From Prorocentrum cordatum (lineage: Eukaryota > Sar > Dinophyceae > Prorocentrales > Prorocentraceae): 64,000 bases of DNA. This document shows positions 40,196 to 50,793 of this stretch, one piece after another (within the stretch, counting starts at the first letter, position 1; each line of letters starts with the position of its first letter). The stretch is from positions 77,501 to 141,500 of the forward strand of contig CAUYUJ010017970.1 of NCBI GenBank assembly GCA_963575745.1, given 5' to 3'. The position numbers and the translations under genes were made by a program. The notes beneath the pieces were generated by a model. It saw only the letters and a list, made by a program, of their open reading frames with translations. It did not search any database and was not told where the DNA came from.

Positions 40196-42112
40196 GAGGA
40201 CCCGATAGACATTCCCATCGGGTCTGTTGACATTTGTTTGCAAGACGAGTGAGCACCTCCCCACAGTGGGCGGAGACCTAAGATGGACACGGCCCGCCCG
40301 CGTTCGCAACGCGAGCGGGCGCGAAACAAGCACAGCACAGGCATCCAACCACGAGAGGGCCCCCTTGCAACTGTAGCCTAACGAGGGCATGCATTTGGGA
40401 CCCCGCCCCCAACTTCGCTTGCGCGGCGAGAACCCGACTAACCACATCGTTGCGAGCGGGGTCACTGACCAACTGCAGATCGGGAACCGGCGGGCCCCCA
40501 CGGTTGCGCCCCCACAGGCGCCCGCAGTCCGCCAGCTCATCCCCAAGACACACAACCCGAGAAACCAACGCATTGAGGACGGGCCTGCAGCTGAGAGGGG
40601 AGTGCCTTGGTCGAGACTGGCGGAAACAGCCGCGCTCTCGGCCGCCGCATCCGCCCTGGCATTACCGTGTCCATGGCGTGCCGCGGCGCGTCTAAACTGA
40701 AGGTAAACCACTGTCGCATGCCCCTTTATCTTGACAACTTCAACGCCCCCAGCCCCAGTCGTCAACCAGCCTCCAAAACTGCCTCCAAAGGTGCGCGCGA
40801 ATGGATGCACACGCACAGGCGGCCCCACGGCCACGCCCCAGAAACCCGCCAGCCACGAAGGCCGGGTCGGGGAGGAGGCGGACAGGCGGGGACACAAAGC
40901 GAAGAGCATGGATAACTGCCATGAGCTCATCAACGGCAGGCCGGCGCGGCGTCACAGCCCGCCGCCCACAGCCTCTTCTGAGGCAACTCTCCTCCCACAA
41001 TGGCGCTGCCAAGGTGCCTTTGTCGCTGCGCGGCCAGCCATCTCGTCGCCCGGCAAAGCCTCCAGGGGGCCAAAGAACACACCATGGGGGAACTATCTTG
41101 CACGCGATGATCTGAAACATCGCACGCCTGCCAGCCGCTCTGAACACAAGCTCCTGAATGGCGTCGGCGCAGAAGTCGGACGGGTTGACGTCAGCCCCAT
41201 CAGGGCAAATCCAAGACGCAGCCGACGCAGCAGCGATACCCACGCGCCTGAGAGTGGCCCACAGAACACAGAAGGGCCCCCCCAATGGAAGACCAGGGGC
41301 GCTGCAACGCAGACAGGTGCCCAAGGGCCTCACGGAGCCCAAAGTCAAAAGCCCCCCAAGGCATCCAAAGGTGTCAGAGAGCGCGCAGATAGGCGGTAGA
41401 TGGGGCCCAGGCGGGGAACGTTTTTTTGACACAACAGAAAATGAGAGCCCACGCGAGCTCAGCCACCGCGGGCCCGGGCGAAGGTTCTCCGAGCCCAAGC
41501 CGCTGGAGGGGGCCATGACGACAACCAACTTGCCACCACTTCTCCCACTCAGCCTCGAGGCCATCGATCGACTCGAGCGAGGTGCAAGGTCGCAGGGCAC
41601 CATGACAGAGGGTCGAAGACTGCCGGGGGCCAGGGACAGACGAGAAGCGATAGCGGGCCGACATTCCTCCAACCGAATGCGCGTCAACCACCCGCCCCAT
41701 TTTCCCTCCTTGGCCCGCGCGTAGAGGCGGCGCTGGTTCTCGGCCCCCTCGCCCGCAAAGCCGGCGAGGCAGCGAGCCGCAGACGCCGGCGGAGGAGACG
41801 CTGTCGCAGCATTGCCAACCAGGCGGCATAGACGGCAGCGCCCGGAAGCCGACAAAACCGCGAAAGACGACCCGCTGCGGCAACCAACTGAGATCCGCGC
41901 GAGCCCGTCGGCTCACGAATGGAATCTGCCAGAATGCCCCAGACCTTCCGCCACCAACGCACAACGGGCGAAATCGTGGGGAACTTGGGCGGGGCAGGGG
42001 AAAACGTGGATTCCCACCAGATTTGCAGGGGCCTGTCTCTGCCCACAGGCCCGAGCAGCTCCCCCCGAAGATCTGGCGAATGGCAATGCCACTGGGCCTC
42101 AGCAGCCCTCAA
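40196..42112 (-). pseudogene. Reverse transcriptase / RNase H remnant of a non-LTR retrotransposon
   Basis: Three frames carry successive pieces on the minus strand. From 42112: WWRKVWGILADSIREPTGSR, an endonuclease-RT linker-like segment. About 41580: IDGLEAEWEKWWQVG, then about 41400 YLRALSDTFGCLGGLL, and 41310-41240 LGGPFCVLWATLRRVG, resembling the N-terminal part of a LINE RT. No YxDD or FADD catalytic motif was found, so the palm is probably deleted. RNase H: DELMAVIHALRFVSPPVR near 40935, VEVVKIKGHATVVYLQF near 40740 and GNARADAAAE near 40665, with a frame break near 40750. The order is typical of RNase H-bearing LINEs. Inactive. Confidence 0.72.
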
Positions 42113-42124
42113 GAACGCGCCCCA

Positions 42125-42962
42125 TCAACCCTGGATGAGCCGCTCGGGGCCGGCGCGCCACTGCCCGACATGGCCCCGGGGATCAGCGTCGGGAGGGGGG
42201 GGGGGGGGGGCAGACGCAATGGGCGGCCCAAAGGTGGAACGCTTGGGAACCTGAACGAACCCGACCTGACACAAGGGCACCATAGAGGGCAGAACGAGCC
42301 TGACAAGAAGGTGAAGAGAGATGGGAATCCCCTGAACAACTCCCGCCCTCGCGCGACTTGCAATCTGGCGCGACGCAACAAAGTAGTCGACGCAGCGCGC
42401 GGCAGGCCTGCAGGCGCCGCGCTCGGAAGAGACGAGCGCGGCATCCAACGCATCTGCCCGCGCCGTCTAGCGCGGGTCCTCCGCCGCGAAATTCAAACCG
42501 CCACCGGCGACCAAGGGCGCGCTCAAGGCCTTGAGCCGAGCGCCGATCTTGGAGAGGATGGCCCAGCCATGCTAATCAATGCCGACAGAGTGGACAAGAT
42601 CAACATTCGCGATGGCGAAGCCACCGCGGAGGAGGCCGCAAACGCGAGGCATCGACACCCGAGCAGGTACCACATGGCAATCGAAATGCTCAAACTTGGC
42701 CGGTCCAATACGCCCCGCCGTCGAAGTGACCAGGCCCCATGAAGGATTGCCGAGCATAGGCCGAGCCGCACGCGCAGAGGCTACCCAACCTGACTTGCGC
42801 ATCTTGCTTTCCAGAGACTCGGAGGCAAGCTGCAACACACGCGACTCTTGCAACAGCAAAGCATCACAATAAATGGCTTCGTCCAGGAAGGCGTCGAGCC
42901 CGACTTGGCCTCCGACATCGGCCGCGATGATAGACCACTGCTTAGAACGCCAGACGCAAAAT
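42125..42962 (-). pseudogene. Endonuclease domain of the retrotransposon, with two stop codons
   Basis: Immediately after ORF1, one frame over, the minus strand reads FCVWRSKQWSIIAADVGGQV, then DALLLQESRV (42838-42866), then SMPRVCGLLRGGFAIANVDL. A TAG follows at 42572-42574. The same frame continues with ARLKALSAPLVAGGGLNFAA and EDP, a second TAG at 42467-42469, then RCVDYFVASRQIAS and GIPISLHLLVRLVL. The order LQE, GDxN-like, VDYF, SxH is that of an APE-type endonuclease. The GDxN position reads GGLN and the Asp of the final SDH motif reads Leu, so key residues are changed as well. No ATG starts this frame. Confidence 0.78.
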
Positions 42963-44102
42963 TCACGACGCTGAGTCGGGGTCGACAAACGGGGCGGCTT
43001 TGAACTTCTTGGGCGCAGCATCGCTAGAGCCTCGAAGAACGTTGTCACACTGATTCCTGGACAGACCCTTGGACTGCAAAAACTCCCCCCGGCCATCACC
43101 CGAGGCGAGACGCTGAAGGAAGGAAGAAAACTGTTTATCACCAGGCTGGCCGCCGACAACACCCCGCGCTCCTCCGCCGCCCCCGCCCCGAGCCCCCCCC
43201 CCCCCGCAAGGCACAGGGGTTGCAGGCTCAGCACCGTCGGCGAATGGCGAGGCAGCCGCGCCGAGGCCATCTCCTCCAAAGATTGCCTGCGCTGCTGCCT
43301 CGATGGATAGTTCGGGCAACGGATAGTGCACTGGCTGCGGCTCATGGGCGTCGACCATACCGCCGTCGCCACCGAGCTCGTCGCCGTCGTCACTCTCGCC
43401 ATCGGAAGAGGCAGGCTGCAGAAGACCAGCGCGAGTGGCCATGAGCGAACGAAGGGAAGCAGCCAACTTGCTGTCGAGCGCCTCGAACTGCATGAGGAGA
43501 GCGAAACCAGCACCATCAGGAGACTCAACGACACCACCGCGCTGGGCAGCAGACCGTCCAACCACCGAGCCGCTGACCGCAGTCCACGCTGCGGTGGCTT
43601 TCGCGGCGAGGACCCTCTCGTTCTCCTGCAGCTGCTCGAGCTTACCCTTGAGGCGGACCAGTTCCCTGAACTTGTCCTGCACCTCCTTGTCGAGCTTGTC
43701 AGCCTTCTGCTCAGCTTGGAGCAATTCACGTTTCGCCTCGTCGTACGCCAATTGCGCGTGCCGAGCCACCGCCTTGGGGTCGCCAGCAGCCAACGCGCGC
43801 TGAACTGCGACACGGGCGCGCTGGCTGGGCCCCAGGATGGACTTGGCGGACTCGAAATCTTCTCTGGACATATAAACAAAGACTGCGAGCTGCGTGGTGT
43901 CGTGCATTTTGTGTTTGGGTTTGCCTGCCTTGGGCGGCCCATTGGCCCACTCTCCTTGCGCTGGCCTCTGACGAGGAGAAGCAGGCACAGGAGGACGCTC
44001 AGCACCACACTTGTAGCAAAATTTCTTGAACGACAAATTGGTCTTCAACCCACACTTCTTCTCGGGACAGCGCCAGACATCGCCGCGACTGAGACTGCCC
44101 AT
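42963..44102 (-). CDS. Retrotransposon ORF1, zinc-finger and coiled-coil protein
   Basis: Intact 379-residue frame. Residues 10-32 (W10, C12, C17, C29, C32) form a RanBP2-like zinc ribbon, WxC(x4)C(x11)C(x2)C, a plausible nucleic-acid-binding module. Residues about 115-172 form a charged coiled coil (ELLQAEQKADKLDKEVQDKF and on), suited to multimerisation. A low-complexity Gly/Ala region and a basic C-terminus follow. It is directly upstream of the endonuclease frame, as an ORF1 would be. The start ATG at 44102 is the first in frame after the leader, and DinoSL relicts are 132-174 bases upstream. Retention of ORF1 while ORF2 is decayed suggests recent loss or chance. A host gene fused to a dead element is the alternative. 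Confidence 0.72.
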   Translation of the reverse strand: MGSLSRGDVWRCPEKKCGLKTNLSFKKFCYKCGAERPPVPASPRQRPAQGEWANGPPKAGKPKHKMHDTTQLAVFVYMSREDFESAKSILGPSQRARVAVQRALAAGDPKAVARHAQLAYDEAKRELLQAEQKADKLDKEVQDKFRELVRLKGKLEQLQENERVLAAKATAAWTAVSGSVVGRSAAQRGGVVESPDGAGFALLMQFEALDSKLAASLRSLMATRAGLLQPASSDGESDDGDELGGDGGMVDAHEPQPVHYPLPELSIEAAAQAIFGGDGLGAAASPFADGAEPATPVPCGGGGARGGGGGGARGVVGGQPGDKQFSSFLQRLASGDGRGEFLQSKGLSRNQCDNVLRGSSDAAPKKFKAAPFVDPDSAS

Positions 44103-44234
44103 GGAAGGTGCGAACAGGGGGAAGTATGCTCCACCAGGTGCTCACATAAAGTGGAGTATGCAAGCTGGCCTGACAGGCTGATTGGCTGAAAACTGTTGGG
44201 GGCCGCATATCCCCCTCGCCAGAAAGGTCAGGTC

Positions 44235-44254
44235 CTTGAGCGAAACGCTACGGA
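44235..44254 (-). other. Degenerate second DinoSL relict
   Basis: The minus strand reads TCCGTAGCGTTTCGCTCAAG, a 20-base version of the leader with an internal deletion and changes, directly abutting the perfect copy. Tandem relicts record more than one round of trans-splicing and reinsertion, the inner copy being older. Confidence 0.85.
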
Positions 44255-44276
44255 CTTGAGCCAAAATGGCTACGGA
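44255..44276 (-). other. Relict dinoflagellate spliced leader (DinoSL), perfect
   Basis: All 22 bases match the leader (TCCGTAGCC ... TTTTGGCTCAAG on the minus strand). It is the outermost preserved 5' end of the retrotransposon copy; beyond it is a CTC microsatellite. Confidence 0.96.
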
Positions 44277-44277
44277 T

Positions 44278-44345
44278 CTCCTCCTCCTCCTACTCCTCCT
44301 CCTCCTCCTCCTCCTCATCCTCCTCCTTCTCCTCCTCCTCCCTCT
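44278..44345 (+). repeat. CTC microsatellite
   Basis: About 22 CTC-like units abutting the DinoSL. Confidence 0.95.
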
Positions 44346-44970
44346 CGTCCTCCCCGTCCTAAATCCACCCCTCCTCCCGCACGCTGTCCCCGCGTGCTGC
44401 GTTGGTCGCGGGGCAGCCCAGCCGCGGTCTGCCAAGCCCAATCCCCCCCTTGTCGTCTGAGGTGGAACGATACAGTCGGACCTAGCACAGAAGAACATCC
44501 TTCAAGAACATGAGACCCTCCGTCGGCCAAACACACAGAACATACAAGGGTACCCTCCCCCAGGATGCCCAAGAACCTCCAACAAACACGAAGAACACTA
44601 GGATACCCTCCCCGACCCGATCTCGACCTTATACATCGGTCCGACTGTAGGGGAGTCAGGGGGGCGGCCGCGGAAGGAGGGGATCGTGGGGGCGGCACTC
44701 AGGACAGGATGAATCGGACTGACTACTGGTGCTGCCCCTACTCCGGCACACGCTAGCATACATTACGGATCCGTAGGTCGCCGGATCCACGGATCGGGGA
44801 AAGCCCCCCCCCGAAAAAGGAACCAGCGCCGCTTCATCCAGCGACTCGGCGGGTCGATTTTGCATTGGATCAGGAACCCAAGAATTCCGGCAGCGCCCCC
44901 TTTGAGGGGGAACGATAACGGGGACGGCGACGGGTGGGACTCACCGCAGATAGATCGGCGATAGGCCCCA
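44346..44970. other. Spacer, no gene recognised
   Basis: Contains a ~75-bp direct repeat: CAAGAACATGAGACCCTCC...GGTACCCTCCCC near 44500-44560 and CACGAAGAACACTAGGATACC near 44585-44610. Confidence 0.4.
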
Positions 44971-44974
44971 TAAC

Positions 44975-45095
44975 TGGCGTTCGGGACGATTCTGGCGCAA
45001 CCGGAACACCACCGACGAGGCACAGAGGATGGAAATCACCCCGGGCCTCGAAAATGTCCAGGAACATCTAAAAACATAGGAAAACATCCGAAAAC
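44975..45095 (+). repeat. Dispersed repeat family R, copy
   Basis: GACGATTCTGGCGCAACCGG, CGACGAGGCACAGAGGATGG and CTCGAAAATGTCCAGGAAC align with 28055-28200. Confidence 0.7.
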
Positions 45096-45184
45096 CTGTG
45101 ATAGCAGTGCCCCTCAGGCTGCCCCCCCGAGCCCATGCGTCCCAAGCCCCCCTCGTCCGACCCGAAAGAGGAGACGAGGCCCTC

Positions 45185-45303
45185 CCTGGAGCCGCCCCAG
45201 CGCCAGGGCGCGCGGCCACCGCGTCCTCCGTGAGTAGCTTGATCTCGTTGTGACTCAGTCTCAGGTGCCGGAGGGTGGGCACCTCGCGCAGCACCGGCGG
45301 CAC
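45185..45303 (-). CDS. Leucine-rich-repeat exon, paralogue of 11926-12072
   Basis: After a GCTCCCGCAG acceptor the minus strand reads VPPVLREVPTLRHLRLSHNE, then IKLLTEDAVAARPG. The LRHLRLSHNEIKLL part is an LRR matching LQVLNLSHNQLNVL at 12,000. The intron side upstream (GAAGGCCTTCCAGAAGTTGG and TAGCCCTCAATCATTCC) also resembles the other copy, so the duplication included intron. The donor is not clear, so the 3' end is approximate. Confidence 0.58.
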
Positions 45304-45370
45304 CTGCGGGAGCCCCTCGCTTCAGAGCCAACTTCTGGAAGGCCTTCGTCGGAATGATTGAGGGCTACTA

Positions 45371-45451
45371 GGGTAGGGGGCCACATGCGAACCCTACCCC
45401 TACCCCCCAAGATTTCTGAGGGGGAGGGGGGGTTCGCATGTGGCCCCCTAG
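45371..45451. mobile_element. 81-bp inverted-repeat element (MITE) with CTACTA duplication
   Basis: Terminal inverted repeats TAGGGGGCCACATGCGAACC at 45374-45393 and 45431-45450. The flanks CTACTA at 45365-45370 and 45452-45457 look like a target-site duplication. The paralogous site at 12085-12125 lacks the insertion. The same ends form the centre of the palindrome at 13795-14166. Confidence 0.78.
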
Positions 45452-45459
45452 CTACTACA

Positions 45460-45835
45460 CCCGATTAGGAGCCATGAAGCCCAGCACCAAACCAAAATGA
45501 GCCAGACCGAGACGGGATTCAGCGGAAGCCTGATCGGGCAAGAACGGGAAGCGCCGATGTTGTCCATGAGGTTCGTAAGGATGATGGCGACGACAAGGCG
45601 GCGGACGACGAGGATGACAGCGTGGATGACGGGGAGTTCAGCGATGCGAGCAGGAGGACAACGTGTAGGAAGACACGAACGAGGACGACGAGGAAGATAT
45701 GGAGAAGGACGAATACAATGAGGAACGAATCGTAGGGGCATGACGAGGAGGATGAGGAGGCAGAAGATGAAGAGAGGAAGAAGAAGAAGAAGAAGAAGAA
45801 TAACGAAGACGAAGAAGAAAAACGGTAAGGAGCCC
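45460..45835 (+). repeat. Purine-rich GACGA/GAAGA tract
   Basis: First a short unique part resembling 12105-12140 (CCCGATTAGGAGC ... GAGCCAGACC), then GAGGACGACGAGGA and AAGAAGAAGAAG repeats to 45830. Confidence 0.75.
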
Positions 45836-45879
45836 GAGGGAAAAGACGTCGAAGAAGGGGGGTGTCCTTATGATCATTC

Positions 45880-46160
45880 AGAGCTACCCTGGGGGCTGTT
45901 GGGGCCATCTGGTGTTTTCTTGGCGCATCCTGGGGGCCTCTTGGGGGCCTGTCAGGATCCTCTTGGGGGCTACTGGGGTCTTCTTGAGCTTTCTGGGCGT
46001 GTCTTAGGGGATCTGTGAGGCCTCTCTCGGGCCATCTTGGCGCCATCTTGGGCTGTCTTGGGCCGTCTGGGGCCTCCCGGGACTCTCTTGGGGCCCTCTT
46101 GGGGCCTTCTTGGGACCCTCTTTGGGTCCTCCGGGGGGCCTTGGAGGCTCTTATGGGCCA
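45880..46160 (-). repeat. 12-bp satellite family C, inverted array 2
   Basis: CTTGGGGCC / GGCCTCTTGGG units on the plus strand. Confidence 0.86.
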
Positions 46161-46275
46161 CCGTGCGCCCCACCAAGAGCGTTTCCAAGACGATGTTGAC
46201 TCGGGACCCCCTTCCGCAGCCCTTTCCTTTTGAGGACCTGCTACGTACGTATATGTACATATGTATACACATCCA

Positions 46276-46620
46276 TAACAACAACAACAACAACAACAAC
46301 AACAATCATTTTACCCGAACGCTCAGTGTTCTCCCCAGTGCCAGGGCTTTCTTGCGACACCAGCCAATACCCCCACTTCGTGGAGGGGCCGTTCAAGCTC
46401 TACCAAATATCCAAACGACTCTTCGAGACCACCCACACCCAGCTTCCCGCCCTATGACGTTGGGACACTTCACTTCGTGGCGTGCGGACGACCCTGGCTA
46501 CTACACTGGCGTGGGGTACACACCCACAGAGGTTGATCACATCTGTTACATATGATGTGGTACACGGTACACGTGAGATGGTACGCAGTGCCAAGATAGT
46601 TGGTCACATTTTTGGGGCAA
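46276..46620 (+). repeat. Repeat block P, copy 1, with CAA tract
   Basis: AAC run 46276-46305, then ATTTTACCCGAACGCTCAGT, CCCCACTTCGTGGAGGGGCC, CCCGCCCTATGACG and GTGTGGGGTACACACCC-like sequence, then GGTACACGTGAGATGGTACG. Copy 2 is at 50168-50690. Confidence 0.88.
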
Positions 46621-46639
46621 ATTCGTGGGGATGCGATTA

Positions 46640-47335
46640 GGTTTTAAAGATCTGGGGCCATCTTGGGTTTTAAAGATTCATCAAGAGACCGCGAATGGAT
46701 TTCGAGATTTTTCGGATGAGAAAGTAGTGCGTTTTCATATGTTTTCTGAACATCGCATCTTGAAATTATTGAAAACCCATTGTGTTTGGCAGGATTTCGA
46801 CATGCGCGCGCGGCGGCCGCGCGCATGTGCACTTCGTCTCATTTTTTGCAAGGGATGGTGGCCCTCGCAGGCGCGCAACCGTTGTTGGAGAAGTTCAAAG
46901 CACCTGAAGAAGTAGCACGCAAAGACCCTTTTGACAGAAATGTTTAAAAAGTGGTGTGTTTCCTATGAATCCGCAAGAGCGCGCGGAAGGACATTTTGAC
47001 AATTTTTTCTTAAAAACCATTGGGTTTTTGATGTTTTTATGTTAAAATCGCTACGAAACCTAAGGTTTTGGAAGGATTTCGTCTTGCGCGCACGAATGTC
47101 CACTTTACCTTATTTTTTGCAAGGGATTCTTGCAATTTGATCAAGTAAAAACAAGAATTTTCATTTTCTATTGTTTTTTGCAAGGGAAAACGAGCGTCAA
47201 CAAAAAACCGGATCCGGAGCTCATCCACTTTTCTGAAGCTTTCGCGAAAAAATGATGAAAATGTAGCTGCGGCCTAGGCGCGGCGCAGAGGTCGCGCACC
47301 AGGGGTCCCAACAATAATAATTCTTTAGAAGGAAT
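46640..47335 (-). repeat. Repeat block Q, copy 1 (K-family related)
   Basis: Near-identical to 51165-51840. Contains AGGATTTCGACATGCGCGCG, TTTTTTGCAAGGGAT several times, and GTCAACAAAAAACCGGATCC. The CGCG hairpin and CTTGCAAAAAA core make it an inverted relative of repeat K at 21515 and 22905. Confidence 0.87.
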
Positions 47336-47339
47336 AATG

Positions 47340-47353
47340 TTCAACAACAGCAA

Positions 47354-47443
<90 letters not shown>

Positions 47444-47518
47444 AGACAACGACAACGACAACGACAACAACAACAACAACAACAACGACGACAACAACAA
47501 CGACAACAACAACAACAA
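47340..47518 (+). repeat. CAA/CGACAA microsatellite
   Basis: CAACAA then CGACAACGACAA hexamers. It separates blocks of the composite megasatellite. Confidence 0.95.
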
Positions 47519-48513
47519 TCAGTTTAAGACTGTTCGCCCTTATATGCTCGAGCGTCCAATAACGCGTATTCCCCAAACCCTCGATACCCACCCTCTTCGT
47601 CTTCGATCGAACCCCTTTTGGGGGGTATACCTTTCTTCCCTGCAGGCTGGGCCCAGGCAAGCAGCGGGGCGGCCGCGGACCGTCGGCCTGGCCAGCGGCA
47701 GCGGTGATCGGCGGGGCGGCCGCGGACCGTCGACCCGACCCCAACAGGGACGGACAGGGGACCGACCACGACGACGATAACGACGACGACGACGACGACG
47801 TCGAAGACGACGGCGACGACGACGGCGACGACGAGCGAAAGCAAGAGCGAGAGAGAACGACAGCAGGGCCACGAAGGGCACGAAGTAGGCCACGAAGGGC
47901 GACAGCGGGGACACGAAGGGAACGCGTATGGGGCCACGCAGACCGCGAACGGGCGGGGGCCACGAAAAGCAGATAATGCGGGGCCACAGCGTGGGGCCAC
48001 TGAGGGTAGCAATCGGGCCACGTAGGACAATGAGGGGGGCACAAATGGCGACAGCGGGGCCACGAAGGGCATGCACATGGGGCCACAATAGGCGCGAGTC
48101 CTGGGTGCCTGGGTGTCGGGAGCGCGGCGCTTGGGCAAATTGCCGGAAATTCCAACGCAAGGCCATTCTTCAGTAAGTTGCAAGCAAGTCTCCAGCGAGA
48201 CCGCGACTCCAGAGCGCCGGGGGAGCGATTCCTGAATAAATTGAAAGGAAGTCCCAAGCGGGAGCGCGATTCCTGAATAAAATGCGCGCAAGTCTCGGGC
48301 GGGAGCGGGGGTCCTGGCTAAATTGTAAGGAAGTCTCAGGCGGGAGCCGTTGTTGTTGTTGTAACCCGGGGGCCAGGGGCCCAGTTTGAGCAGGAAGACT
48401 TTCCCTGTCAAAAAACAAAGTGCGAGCGTCGAGGGGCACACTTTGATTGAGAAAAAAAAGTATGCACCGGTGGGGGGATCAACAATAATTATTCTTCAGA
48501 AGTGAGAATTCAA
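47519..48513 (+). repeat. Megasatellite unit M1
   Basis: Head GTTTAAGACTGTTCGCCCTT, GGGGGGTATACCTTTCTTCC and GCGGCCGCGGACCGTCG; GACGAC tract; 21-bp GGGGCCACGAAGGGC subarray (47860-48080); tail of ~45-bp GAGCGCGATTCCTGAATAAA units; closing GGGGGGATCAACAATAAT. The 310- and 305-residue minus frames cross the unit. Confidence 0.9.
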
Positions 48514-48665
<152 letters not shown>

Positions 48666-50165
48666 GCAAGCATGAGACTGTTCGCCCTTATCTGCTCAGG
48701 TGTCCAATATCGCGTTTTTACCTAACCCTCGATGCCCGCCCCCTTCGTCTTCGATCGAACCCCTTTTGGGGGGTATACCTTTCTTCCCTGCAGGCCGGGC
48801 CCCGGCTAGCGGCGGGAAGGCCGCGGACCGTCGGCCTGGCCAGCGGCAGCGCTGATCGGCGGGGCGGCCGCGGACCGTCGACCCGACCCCAACAGGGACG
48901 GACAGGGGGACCGACCAGGACAACGACGACGACGACGACGACGTCGACGACGACGGCGACGACGACGACGGCGGCGACGACGACGACGAGCGTAAGCGAG
49001 AGCGAGAGGGAACGACAGCAGGGCCACGAAGGGCACGAAGTAGGCCACGAAGGGCGACAGCGGGGACACGAAGGGAATGCGTATGGGGCCACGAGAAGCG
49101 CGAACGAGCGGGGGCCACGAAGGCCAGATAATGCGGGGTCACAGAAGGCAACGATGGGGCCACTGAGGGTAGCAACTGGGCCACGTAGGACAGTGAGGGG
49201 GCCACAAACGGCGGCAGCGGGGCCACGAAGGGCACGCACATGGGGCCACAACGGGCGCGAACGAGCGGGGGCCACGAAGGGCATACGTATATCGGGCCGC
49301 GGAGGGCAGCGAAGGGGCAACTGAGGGCAGCAACGGGGCCACGAAGGGCAGCGAGGGGGCCACGAAGGGCGACAGCGGGGCCACGAACAGCATGCATATG
49401 GGGGGCCACCACGAGCGCGAACGAGCGGGGGCCACGAAGGGCATACAGATATGGGGCCACGAAGGGCTGCAACGGGGCCACGAAGGGCAGCGAGGGGACC
49501 ACGAAGGGCTGCAACGGGGCCACGAAACAAAGCGAGGAGGCCACGAAGGGCTGCAACAGGGTCACGAAAGGCTGCAACGGGGCCACGAGTGGCTGCAACG
49601 GGGCCACGAAGGGCTGCAACGGGGCCACGAAGGGCTGCAACGGGGCCACGAAATAAAGCGAGGGGGCCACGAAGGGCTGCAACCGGGCCACGAAGGGCAG
49701 CGAGATCCCGATTCCTAAGTGATCTGTGAGGGAGTCCAAAAGCGTGAGCGCGACTCCTGGGTGCCTGGGTGTCGGGAGCGCGGCGCTTGAGTACATTGCA
49801 AGAAATTCCGACGCAAGGGCGCTATTCTTCAGTAAATTGCAAACATGTTTCCAGCGAGAGCGCGACTCCAGAGCACCGGGAGAACGATTTCTGAATAAAT
49901 TGTAAGGAAGTCCCAAGCGAGAGCGCGATTCCTGAATAAAATGCGCGCAAGTCTCGGGCGGGAGCGGGGGCCCTGGCTAAATTGTAAGGAAGTCTCAGGC
50001 GGGAGCCGTTGTTGTTGTAACCCAGGGGCCAAGGGCACAGTTTGAGCATCAAGACTTTCCCTGTCAAAAAACATGGTGCGAGCGTCGAGGGGCACACTTT
50101 GACTGAGAAAATACCATATGCACCGGCGAGGGGGGATCAACAATAGTATTTTTCAGAAGTGGGAG
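48666..50165 (+). repeat. Megasatellite unit M2 (longest 21-bp subarray)
   Basis: Same head, GACGAC tract, a 21-bp CACGAAGGGCTGCAACGGGG array spanning 49020-49710, tail and closing sequence. The minus strand carries a 406-residue frame (48696-49916) with about 20 PFVAPLQ heptads. Confidence 0.92.
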
Positions 50166-50167
50166 TT

Positions 50168-50168
50168 C

Positions 50169-50219
<51 letters not shown>

Positions 50220-50690
50220 CATTTTACCCGAACGCTCAGTGTTCTCCCCAGTGCCAGGGTTTTCATGCGACGCCAGCCAACACCCCCACTTCGTGGGGGG
50301 GCAATGCAAGCTCTACCAAACATCCACACGACTCTCGGGAACCACCCACACCCAGCTTCCCGCCCTATGACGTCAGGACACTTCACTTCGTGGCGCGCGG
50401 ACGATCGTGGATACTACACTGGCGTGGAGTACACACCCGCAGAGGTTGATCACTTGTTTGGGCCCCGCATGTGCCCCGCATGGTGCATTTGTTGCGTATG
50501 ACATACATAGTACAGAGAGACAGAGAGAGAGAGAGAGAGAGCAAGACAGAGAGCCAGTGGAGAGAGAGATAGAAAGAGATTCGTCACATGTGTGAGGCAA
50601 CCTGAGAAGATGTGGTACACGGTACACGTGAGATGGTACGCAGTGCCAAGATAGTTGGTCACATTTTTGAGGCAAATTCCTGGGAAGGCG
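50168..50690 (+). repeat. Repeat block P, copy 2, with CAA tract and GA insertion
   Basis: Copy of 46276-46620 with an extra ~130 bp containing GAGAGAGAGAGA at 50525-50580. Confidence 0.88.
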
Positions 50691-50793
50691 ATTACACAAG
50701 TAGATGTGTTACGTATGATAGATATGAAGCAGAGAAAGAGCGAGAGACAGAGAGAAGGAGAGAGAGGAGTCGGTCACATCTTTAGGGCGATAC

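Noticed and set aside
42572-44008. 478-residue minus frame as a single protein
   Set aside because: The part overlapping ORF1 is a shadow frame; only the part below 42985 resembles endonuclease.
43326-44189. 287-residue plus frame opposite ORF1
   Set aside because: Antisense shadow of a GC-rich coding frame; no leader or domain on that strand.
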